IMG/VR virus record: IMGVR_UViG_3300020392_000035
Coordinates: 1 to 36,071 of that record
Length of the DNA stretch: 36,071 nucleotides
Source of the DNA: a virus
Direction: 5' to 3' (one strand)
Below the pieces are notes generated by a model. It made no database searches and was not told the origin of the DNA. It was given only the letters and a program-made list of their open reading frames with translations. The translations under genes and the position numbers were made by a program. This document shows, in pieces, positions 6,701-15,100 of this stretch (its first letter is position 1; every line of letters starts with the position of its first letter).

Positions 6701-7399
6701 TCAGTTTGGCAATTTTCCCTCGAGTTGAGTTAGCAAGTAATGGTTAAGAAACCAAGCGTCGACTAGGTCATCAAAAGGCTTCGGAACTTTTTTCACCTCG
6801 CCAATCTCAGAAACACAATACTTATATAGCGGAGTTTTAGCTAACTCAGGAGATTCGCAAACATTATTTAGAAACGCAGTCCAAAGTGCGGCTTTATTCA
6901 TATTACCTTTTCCAGCATGTTTCTTAATCGTAGTCGGTGCAACAGTTAGAATATCTTCGACACAAAGCATTTCCATCATTTGATGCTTTAAGATTGCAGC
7001 TCCTGCTGCCATGTCGATAATGTTATTTGTTCCCATCTTTGAACCGTAAGATGAGCCCTCGAAAGCAATATAATAATCTTTTGTTGAGCCGATTATATTG
7101 ACTATTTCAGATATAATATCTGTAGCCATTTCTCTGTATCTCTTGATTTTTGCGAACTCGTTCTTAGAGTAGTCACCAAATTTTGTTTTCCAATCTGGTT
7201 GATGAAATAGGGTTACGTCTGAGAATGTGCTTATTTCTTCTTGTCTTCGCTGTTCAGCTTTTGTGCCAGTGCCAGCTTTAAGATATGAGATAAATTGATA
7301 TTCATTCTTGTCAGATGTCCAGATACAGATACCAGGGGAATTAAGCGAGAAGTCAACTGTTACTAAATTCAAATTAGATTCTTTTACCCATTGCAGCAC
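6701..7399 (-). CDS. RuvC-like Holliday junction resolvase / RNase H-fold nuclease
   Basis: The 232-residue protein has the spaced acidic residues of the RuvC family: TVDFSLNSPG (D16) on the first strand, IAFEGSSYGS (E114) after the fourth, a basic HAGKGNMNKAALW segment, and the C-terminal helix PFDDLVDAWFL with D211 and D214. Such enzymes cleave branched DNA, which in a T4-like phage is needed to resolve recombination intermediates before packaging (in T4 this is done by the unrelated gp49). No ATG is available before the catalytic strand in this frame. The likely start is GTG at 7399, giving a 26-nt overlap with the upstream gene; a TTG nine codons further in is the alternative. It is the last gene of the leftward structural block. 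Confidence 0.8.
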   Translation of the reverse strand: MLQWVKESNLNLVTVDFSLNSPGICIWTSDKNEYQFISYLKAGTGTKAEQRRQEEISTFSDVTLFHQPDWKTKFGDYSKNEFAKIKRYREMATDIISEIVNIIGSTKDYYIAFEGSSYGSKMGTNNIIDMAAGAAILKHQMMEMLCVEDILTVAPTTIKKHAGKGNMNKAALWTAFLNNVCESPELAKTPLYKYCVSEIGEVKKVPKPFDDLVDAWFLNHYLLTQLEGKLPN

Positions 7400-7742
7400 C
7401 TAGGGCAGCGCCAACTAAACGGGAGGTTAATAAATCGTAGAATATACCTTTCTGAATACCAAGTACTTTAGCAACCATCTTACCCATAGATTTTCCTAGC
7501 GCGAAACCAGTTAAACCACCGATAATAGAACCTAGAAGACCTTCATTTACTATATCTTCTTCAAGTCTATCTAAGTCGAAAGAACCATCTTCATTTTGAT
7601 ATTGTTGTACGAACTCTTCTAGAGCTGCGTCAACTTTTTTCTCTAATTCAGGAGTCCAATCAGATTCTAAACCCTCTTGCAAGAGTTTCATATCTGTGTC
7701 CGTGATTTTAGCTTCAACTAAGTATTCATTAAATGTTTTCAT
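7374..7742 (-). CDS. Putative capsid-targeted internal head protein with glycine zipper
   Basis: The 122-residue protein begins MKTFNEYLVEA, which matches the T4 capsid-targeting sequence of internal proteins (MKTYQEFIAEA in IPIII), including the LxE/A site cut by the prohead protease. After an acidic helical region (about 12-67), the C-terminal half is Gly/Ala-rich and hydrophobic. It has glycines at 71, 75, 79, 83 and 87, a perfect GxxxG zipper, and a second set at 111, 115 and 119. Glycine zippers pack helices in membranes. By inference the protein is packaged in the head, processed, and possibly delivered with the DNA to act at a membrane. It lies 14 nt after the tube-fold gene and overlaps the RuvC-like gene. 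No function is known for a close relative. Confidence 0.6.
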   Translation of the reverse strand: MKTFNEYLVEAKITDTDMKLLQEGLESDWTPELEKKVDAALEEFVQQYQNEDGSFDLDRLEEDIVNEGLLGSIIGGLTGFALGKSMGKMVAKVLGIQKGIFYDLLTSRLVGAALGAAMGKRI

Positions 7743-7756
7743 AATGTATATATCTT

Positions 7757-8308
7757 TTAATCTATTTCCATTCTTAAGTTAAACTTATTGTAGAAGAAGT
7801 TAACTTCAAAAGTAGCGAAGTCAGCAACATTTTCTGCCATGTTAAGATTTAACTCGTTGATTGAATTCATAATTATTTTCTCGAATTGCATAAAAGCAAC
7901 TGATGAACCTTCAGCATCTAGAACTCTAAGAGTCATAGGTTCAATATAAGGTTTTTTAGTAGTTCGAGCATAATAGTGGAGTAGAGTATCTGTCATAATC
8001 CAGTAATTAATAAAACCATCTAATAACTGCATTGTTACCGTGAATTCTCTTTGTACTGTATTTTGAATTGGCACTGCGCCTCTATGATACCTAGTTGTAC
8101 CATCATTATCTGCTTGAGTAATTGGGTCAAAACTTATACCTGGAATACTTACACCTTGAATTGAGTAATTAATAAAGTCAATTGGCTCTGCTAATAGATT
8201 ACCAGGTACTTTGTTTAAATACTTCTTGTACTTCTCAGCTACTTCCTCAGGGACAAAACCTCTAGGGAATCTAAAATCGTATGAATTGTTTCTGCTATTT
8301 AAAATCAT
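7757..8308 (-). CDS. Tail tube-fold baseplate/tail protein
   Basis: The 183-residue protein looks like a small beta-rich tail protein. It has FINYSIQGVSIPG and REFTVTMQLLDGFINYWIM, then LRVLDAEGSSVAFMQFEKI and FATFEVNFFYNKF near the end. This pattern of an Ile/Gly-Pro-Gly strand, a strand and helix with an aromatic NYW, and a final beta pair resembles the tube fold shared by T4 gp19, gp48 and gp54. I cannot tell the major tube, tube initiator or another homologue apart. The preceding gene's stop overlaps this start by 1 nt. It is the last clearly virion-type gene before the capsid-targeted protein. The start has no Shine-Dalgarno site. Confidence 0.5.
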   Translation of the reverse strand: MILNSRNNSYDFRFPRGFVPEEVAEKYKKYLNKVPGNLLAEPIDFINYSIQGVSIPGISFDPITQADNDGTTRYHRGAVPIQNTVQREFTVTMQLLDGFINYWIMTDTLLHYYARTTKKPYIEPMTLRVLDAEGSSVAFMQFEKIIMNSINELNLNMAENVADFATFEVNFFYNKFNLRMEID

Positions 8309-10410
8309 TATCCAAGAGTGAATTTACCTTTAGTTACCATTGACTCGTCAGCTCCGTTATCTATACTGATATAGAAATCTCTGTTTACCATACCTCTAAT
8401 AGTATTAGCATTCTGTTCGTTAATCTTAAACAAGACTTCACCTTTACCCATATCTATTTCTTTATTGAAGACATGGTTGAACTTCAATTTAGTTTTACCA
8501 TCATTGAAAGTTAAGATAACTAGTTCTGCATTCTCAAATGATACTAATTCGAAATCATCACCTCTTTTCTTAGCGATTACAAATTTAATATATGTTGAAA
8601 AAGGAGGAATTGCGATTGTTAAATCACCCTCGTTTACAAACTCAGTTGTATCAAACTCTTCAACTTCAGCAAATAACTCTACACCTCTACCACCACCGAA
8701 ACCAGAACCAGCTCCAGAACTTATACTCTTAAGATCTACTCTAGCACTAGAAGCGATTACATTATGTCTCTCGATAAATGAAGGTACAAACTTAACTGAA
8801 CGTGGCAGGTTGTCTGTAATAAAACCAGAGATTGTTTTGTTAGAAGAAAGACTTGGCAATATATTGTAGACTTCTGTCATGATATTTGGATTATCAATCT
8901 TAAGTGCTGATAATCTCTTACCATATTTAGCAGGGTTGTTTACAGTTAAAGCTGCTTTCTTTACAATTTGTGTATTATCTGTTTGGTTGTAAATTCTCAT
9001 CGTAACATCTATTGAGAAGTTTACAGCCACATTAGCGTTTTGAATTACAGGTCTGAAAACTAAAGGAGTACTGAAATCTTCATATTGTGTAAATGTTGTT
9101 CCACCTGTTTTAATAAATGAAGTACCTACTTGTTCGAATACCTCTACTTCAAAGATAACCACTATGTCATCAGATGAAGTTTGTATTCTATCTAGTATAT
9201 GTCCCTCGAATGCTGCAATAGAATTATCTTTCTCTCCGTAGATATTAAAGTAATCTCCGTCTGTTGCATCTTCTACCGTAACTGTGAAATCTACAAACTC
9301 ATCTTCTCTAGGAACTGTAAATACATTTTCTTCTCCAGTATAAACATAGTCGAAACCATTAATAGTTTTTAAACTATCTAGAAGTGCAAATCTAATACCG
9401 TAATTTGAGAATGGGTCTAAATCACTTGAACCTACACTACCATCTCCATAAAATCTATCTGTGAATTCTGAGTTCTGTCCAATTAAACTAGGAATCTTAA
9501 TGTTAATAAACTTAGACCACAGAGTTTCACCTAAAATAAATGGCTTAGGATTAGAATGCTCATAGTTACTCTGATTTAAGTAGACTAATTGAGTTAAGAA
9601 ATTTTTAACACCAGTCGTTCTACCAGCAGTTACTTCAAATAGAAAGCCTTCATAACCTCTAGCTGAAAAACTAAAACCAGATCTTAAGTGTAGTCTTACA
9701 GTATCATAAAGAATAAAGTTGATATTCTGAGTTGCTTCTGTTTGATAATTTAAAAGATCTGCCTCATTACCTCCTGGCCAGTCAACTGAATTATTAATAA
9801 AGTTATGCATCTCATAGTTACCTGTAGAGTCATAACCTAAAAGTGCATATTTAGTTGCATCTTCTCCAGGTACATTAACTCCATGGTATCTACCAATAGT
9901 CTGATTAATATCGTTTCCAGTAGCTTCATCTGGTGAAGCAAATAGAGGATTAGCTCTAGTATCTACTATAACCTTACCACCGATTAAACCAGGATATGTA
10001 TATTCTACTGTACCGTTTGTGTTCGGAGTAAATTCACCTATTTGTGTTGTAGGTGAATAAGAGTAAATACCTAAACTACCTGTAATAGTAAATTGAGCAG
10101 GAGCAGCAAGAGCACTTAAGTCAAACTTATATGTCTTACCGTTCTGTAATAATAGAGTTCTAGCAGCAAAGTTTTCTACCGCTATATAACCAGACACACT
10201 AGTTACATCAAAATTCACTACAGCAGAACCTAGCTCATTAATTAAATGTCTAGTTTTAAATGGATCTTGGTCCACTGTGTCCAAGAACATTACTTCACTA
10301 CCATTATCATCTACCTCAATACGATACTTCTCTGCATCGCCTTGGTCATGGTAGATAAACTCAAGTAGAATGTCCTGGTCTATCTTATAGTATCTTGATG
10401 ATTGCGCCAT
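8308..10410 (-). CDS. Large beta-rich virion structural protein (700 aa), unknown
   Basis: This 700-residue protein starts MAQSSRYYKIDQDILLEFIYH. It is dominated by beta-strand patterns and Asn/Thr/Asp-rich loops, with no membrane segment, coiled coil or enzymatic motif that I can see. A Gly-rich loop (SSGAGSGFGGGRG) occurs around residues 560-575. Its C-terminal 150 residues look like a compact beta domain. It lies between the coiled-coil membrane protein and the tube-fold gene within an uninterrupted leftward run of structural genes, so a baseplate, tail or fibre role is likely. I cannot name a family. The gene ends 1 nt inside the start of the next gene, implying coupled translation. Confidence 0.7.
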   Translation of the reverse strand: MAQSSRYYKIDQDILLEFIYHDQGDAEKYRIEVDDNGSEVMFLDTVDQDPFKTRHLINELGSAVVNFDVTSVSGYIAVENFAARTLLLQNGKTYKFDLSALAAPAQFTITGSLGIYSYSPTTQIGEFTPNTNGTVEYTYPGLIGGKVIVDTRANPLFASPDEATGNDINQTIGRYHGVNVPGEDATKYALLGYDSTGNYEMHNFINNSVDWPGGNEADLLNYQTEATQNINFILYDTVRLHLRSGFSFSARGYEGFLFEVTAGRTTGVKNFLTQLVYLNQSNYEHSNPKPFILGETLWSKFINIKIPSLIGQNSEFTDRFYGDGSVGSSDLDPFSNYGIRFALLDSLKTINGFDYVYTGEENVFTVPREDEFVDFTVTVEDATDGDYFNIYGEKDNSIAAFEGHILDRIQTSSDDIVVIFEVEVFEQVGTSFIKTGGTTFTQYEDFSTPLVFRPVIQNANVAVNFSIDVTMRIYNQTDNTQIVKKAALTVNNPAKYGKRLSALKIDNPNIMTEVYNILPSLSSNKTISGFITDNLPRSVKFVPSFIERHNVIASSARVDLKSISSGAGSGFGGGRGVELFAEVEEFDTTEFVNEGDLTIAIPPFSTYIKFVIAKKRGDDFELVSFENAELVILTFNDGKTKLKFNHVFNKEIDMGKGEVLFKINEQNANTIRGMVNRDFYISIDNGADESMVTKGKFTLG

Positions 10411-10413
10411 GTT

Positions 10414-11223
10414 TTAAAATTGTAAAAATTTAGGTGACCAGTAAAGTCCAACACCAAGTGAAGGGCCGGTACTAATTACCTGATTATTATTTAAGTTAAC
10501 ACCATATCCAACACCAAAGCCTATTAACCATCTTGATTTCTTCTCAGCCTTTCTGTTTAATCTAGTATTGACTAAATTTATATTTTCAATATCTCTAATC
10601 ACTAACCCTGGATACGAAGTAGATAATTTAAGTCTGTCTGCTCCATCTTCACCAGCTTCAATTGCAGCCATCAGGCTTAGTGTTTGCTTTAATTCAAATT
10701 GTGTGTTTAAGACTTCGAATTTTCCAAAGTCATATTTTACCGTCGAGAAACCACTTAAGATTCTTGAGTTACCATTACCAAAATCTTTTTCTGAATTAAA
10801 AGTAATTCTAGTTGTAGTAGTATCAATTGTCTCTGTAGTTGTCGATACGTCTAGGCTATCTTTAATCTCTAATTCTGCAGAAATTAAAGAGTTAACCTCT
10901 TTCAAATCTTTATTTAACGCGAGAGCCTTTTGGTATCTCCTTGTTAAATTCTTCTGACTCTCTTCAAGCTGTGATAGGTCAAACTCAAAAGATCTAATCT
11001 CAGCTAGCTGGTCGCCATTCTCATTTCTTAGTACTTTAACAGAGTCTTGAGCTGCTTTGTAGTTATTTAAACTTCTATCAGCATCCTCTTGTGCAAACTT
11101 CACGTCTTGTTTAAGATTAGAAATTTGGTTACACTGTCTAAGAAATAGCATAACGAAAAGAGCTCCAGCAATAAATGTTACTAGAGTCTTATTCGAGAGT
11201 ATGTTTTTTATTTTGTCTTTCAT
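10414..11223 (-). CDS. Membrane-anchored coiled-coil protein, candidate single-molecule spanin
   Basis: The 269-residue protein has a short basic N-terminus, one hydrophobic helix (about 13-29, TLVTFIAGALFVMLFL) and then a long heptad-like coiled coil (about 35-120). A Thr-rich linker and a beta-rich part follow, ending in a Gly/aromatic segment (GFGVGYGVN ... GVGLYWSPKFLQF). This layout of an inner-membrane anchor, periplasmic coiled coil and C-terminal amphipathic beta segment ending in Phe is what a protein bridging inner and outer membranes would look like, as in spanins that complete lysis. Its position between fibre and tail genes is not a typical lysis cassette, so a virion or envelope-spanning tail role is possible. 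No lipobox is seen. The function is inferred from architecture only. Confidence 0.55.
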   Translation of the reverse strand: MKDKIKNILSNKTLVTFIAGALFVMLFLRQCNQISNLKQDVKFAQEDADRSLNNYKAAQDSVKVLRNENGDQLAEIRSFEFDLSQLEESQKNLTRRYQKALALNKDLKEVNSLISAELEIKDSLDVSTTTETIDTTTTRITFNSEKDFGNGNSRILSGFSTVKYDFGKFEVLNTQFELKQTLSLMAAIEAGEDGADRLKLSTSYPGLVIRDIENINLVNTRLNRKAEKKSRWLIGFGVGYGVNLNNNQVISTGPSLGVGLYWSPKFLQF

Positions 11224-11229
11224 AATTTA

Positions 11230-12156
11230 TTAATTCTGGAGTACTCCTTGGTCATCAAACGTTACGTCACTATTATCTGTCATAGCGATTGAGTTACCAG
11301 CTGGATAACCCGCTGCGTTCAAGTTCAGATCACCTGCAGGGATAATTTCAATTGAATATGAACTACCTCCTTGACCACATGGTGCTAAACAAACTTCTTT
11401 CCATTCAAAGTTACCCTGAACTGCTGAAGGTACTGAGACTTGCAAAACATTATTAGCAGTCCAACGTAATAGACCCGCTTCAGTTGCAGCAACGCTACTT
11501 GTTGGTAACTTGAATAAAGAAGTGGTACCTTGAAAATTCATCTTAGTACCTTCACCGATTTTGAATTGATCGGCATCAATCATAATTTGTGTTTCTAAAC
11601 CAGATGGATTATTGAATGAAGGTCCGAACTTATACCTTACACCAGCTCCTGTTTCATCATTTAATGCACTGTAATCTGCAGACTGAACATCTATTGCTGA
11701 ATTACCATTACCATCAGAGTCTCCGTGATAGAATGCTAGGTAAATGTCAGATGGTGCGTTACCACCAGCAGCATGTTTACCTATTGTTAAAGTAGATGAA
11801 AAGTTGATTATACCATCTTGGTTTTGTACTTCATCGAAAGTCTGGTCACCTAAGAAGATAGTTGGATGATATACATCTCCTTCTAGTTTAGGCTTAAGAA
11901 TATCATAATCACCTGAATTAGAAGCAATAACCTTCCAACGAGAAGTAACGGCTCCTGTTTCACCTTTCAGACCTGTGTCACCTTTTTGACCCTTTTGTCC
12001 CTGCGGTCCAGCTGCACCTTGTGCACCAAGTCCACCTTTCTGACCAGTAGGTCCGCCACCATTTGCAACAATCTGGTCGAAATTATAGTTTATCTTCTCA
12101 AACTTAATAGCATCAGAGTCACTAGGGTGTAGTATTTCTTGTATATTGATAGCCAT
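11230..12156 (-). CDS. Collagen-like fibre protein
   Basis: The 308-residue protein begins with a short module, MAINIQEILHPSDSDA ... INYNFDQIV, then about twelve Gly-X-Y triplets (about residues 35-70, e.g. GPQGQKGQKGDTG). A beta-rich domain and a C-terminal region with a CLAPCGQGG turn follow. Collagen-like triplets in phage proteins form trimeric stalks, so this is probably a fibre or whisker attached through its N-terminal module. A related N-terminal module occurs in the 185-residue protein at 26587-27144. A late-promoter-like element lies 55 nt upstream, inside the 3' end of the giant gene. It is followed 6 nt later by the coiled-coil membrane protein. Confidence 0.75.
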   Translation of the reverse strand: MAINIQEILHPSDSDAIKFEKINYNFDQIVANGGGPTGQKGGLGAQGAAGPQGQKGQKGDTGLKGETGAVTSRWKVIASNSGDYDILKPKLEGDVYHPTIFLGDQTFDEVQNQDGIINFSSTLTIGKHAAGGNAPSDIYLAFYHGDSDGNGNSAIDVQSADYSALNDETGAGVRYKFGPSFNNPSGLETQIMIDADQFKIGEGTKMNFQGTTSLFKLPTSSVAATEAGLLRWTANNVLQVSVPSAVQGNFEWKEVCLAPCGQGGSSYSIEIIPAGDLNLNAAGYPAGNSIAMTDNSDVTFDDQGVLQN

Positions 12157-12158
12157 CC

Positions 12159-15100
12159 TTACGACGTTATTTTTATCATAGGCTTAATTCTATAAGAATA
12201 ACCTAATCTTTTATTATATATCAATCTAAAATTAAGAGGCTTTTGCTCATGAGCTCTAAAAGAGAAGTTTTGGTCTTGTGCAAAACCTCCATCATCTAAA
12301 GCATCAACAGTGGCAGCAAGTTCTATACTAGAGTCCACACCTTTAATTCTTCGAGTGAATAGTTTTATTTGTTGAATTCCGAATAGATTTACTAAGTTTT
12401 CATCGATGTAAAGCTCGGCATCATCTTTCAGAGTAGTTTTATCTTCAGCAGAGTCACCAACCGCTACATAATCCTGAATAGTTGCTAAAACTCCGTCTGT
12501 AGAAAGTGCTTTTCTAATAGTTGTAGTAATATAGAAGTCCATCACAATTCTTGTTTTATCTTCAAATACAACTACATCTGCTTGATTAGTAGAATTTAAT
12601 AATATATCTTCTTGTTCTTCTTCTGAATCAACATTATTAATTGAGAAATTAAGTAATGTGTAAGAGTCTTTTATCTTCATAATTGTAGAAGATAGGTAAG
12701 ACTTTTCTTCTTTAGTTTCAAAAGTACCTGGTACTAATTCTGACTCTCCACCAGATAAAGACCTAGTGTAATAGTTTTTATCCCAAGAAGATCTGAATGT
12801 ATGTACGTCTTTCTTGTCAATTGCAATCTCACCAATTAGTGGGTATAATGGTGGTTTATCTGAAGTTGCAGATAATTTAGTTACACCACTCGCGTTAAAC
12901 TCATTTACTTTTCTGTAGAAGTGATTTCTAATTAAACCCCATCCTTTATCATGAGCTCCATCATCATAGATAAAGCCTAAGTTTAATGCAACACCACATC
13001 TATTGTATCTCTTATAGAAATCTCTAGCTAAAGAAATTTCATCAGCATCGCTTAGAGAATGTTTATACATTTGCTCTTCTAACAGTAATTCACCAGTGTT
13101 TGCAGTACTCTGTAGAGTGTTAGTTTTCATGTGAGTATAAACATCTGTAAATGTAATTACAGGTCTAGTATCAACTGTATAACTACTATTCTGTCTAATT
13201 AAGAACGGGAAATAAGTTAAACCTTGTGCTAAATCAAAACCGATATTACCAGAGAATAATTTAAAAGATTCTGGTTTGTCGTCATCTTCAACAGTAACTA
13301 TGAAGGACTCTTTTACAACTTCAGTACCATCTTCTAGCAAGATAATAAACCTATTGTTACTTGAAGTACCATCAGTATCAATTGTTGTATAAGTTACATT
13401 GTTAGGTTGTCTTAACAACATCTCTGCCACTTCTTTAGCCGCTAAGCTATCTAATATATTTCTATATGCATTTACACCACCATTTACATAAGTGTATTCA
13501 GCGTTATATTGGAATGAATAAGGCATATTACTGAAATCTGCAGCAACAGCATTATTTACACCATCCGTAATATCTAATGGTGGCTCAGATAAAAGTAATG
13601 TATCTTGTCCCTCAACAGAAAGTAATTTTAATTGGTATATTCTAGGACCAAACCAAGTTTGAACCTTAACTTCAATAGTACCAAACTCATCTTCTTCATT
13701 CTTGTTGATTTGCTCAAAGTATTGAGGTATTGTATCATTACCATGTACCAGACCATTTACCAATAAGTAGTCTGATGAGTTCGGATCCATATTTATATTA
13801 ATTAAGTCCATCGAACCATCTAACTTAATATCTGAGAAAGCAAAAGTATTTTGTTCACCTTTCCAAACTAGAGAGTGGTTTAACTCATAGAGTAATTTTC
13901 TATTCAAAGATCCATCTGACCATAAGTCATCTAAATTTAAGTTGATAAAGAATACAACATACTTGAACTTCTTGTTTTGAATTACTTCATAAGATACATC
14001 GTTTGTTTCTTGTGCAGTTCTAACGTTTAGTAGAATACTGAATCTATATCCGTTAAACTCTGGAGATCTTACGAAATCTGCTGGGTTATCTTCTATAAAT
14101 TCCTTTCTATTCTTAAAGATAACTTTTAAACCTTTAAATATAGTAGTTGCAAACGCTTTGTTATTACCACCATCTACTTTAGTATATTTCTTTTGTAAAT
14201 TAGTCTTAACAAAAGTCTTATACGTGTTAGGAGCTTTACACTCAAAACCTTCTGTTACAAAGAATCTATCAAAGTAATCAAAATTAGTATCTTTAAAAAT
14301 AGAAGGTGTAATTTCAAAACCATCCATAAAGTTAATATAGCTAAATGAATCATTTAATCTATAGAATGGACTTGAATTTGTACCTTGGTTTTCTTTTAAA
14401 TACTTTGGTAGATTATTAAGGTAGAACCATTCATGTGTCATACCTAATCTGTTTCTACCATCAGAAGTTAAATCTGGCGCGAAATTAGATCTACCGAAAG
14501 CTTCATTTGTATTTAAGTAATATGGTTGTTCTCTTACAGTCTTAGTATCTTTTAATACCCACTTATTAATTGTAGGTACTACTCTAGAAGTAACTGCATA
14601 TTGTTTTAAGTAGTTCTCTTGTAGTCTATCAAACTCACTAGTTACAATACTATTATTATCGGCATCAGTAACCTCCTCTTGTAGAATATCTTGTAGTCCA
14701 GTAAAGTAACTAACAGGATCTGTAGTAAACTCATTGTTTTGTTTATCACCGAATGGGTAAATATCATTTTGATTATCTGTCTCCGGTTCGTATGCTATAT
14801 TAGCTGGAGTCTCGTACTGTAACTCTTTTAAATCTGAGTTTGCAGTGTCATAGAAATCAAAGTTCATATCGTGAATATCAAATGCAGAGAACATACCCAG
14901 TCTTACTAGGTTATCTGCATATATCTCAATCTCACCAGACTCAATCGTGTTTACTTTTTCTAAAATTAATTTATTGTATTGTAAAGGTAATCTCTCAATA
15001 TCATCTACAATATCAACTATCTTGTTGTATATTCCCGAAGACTTAGTCTCAATAAAGTCGCCTACATTAACATCACTTACTGAATCTAAAGTAACTAGAG

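Noticed and set aside
7746-7754. GATATATAC before the ATG at 7742 as another late promoter
   Set aside because: It ends only 3 nt before the ATG, leaving no room for a transcript start and leader like those of the other copies, and it lacks the AATA end.
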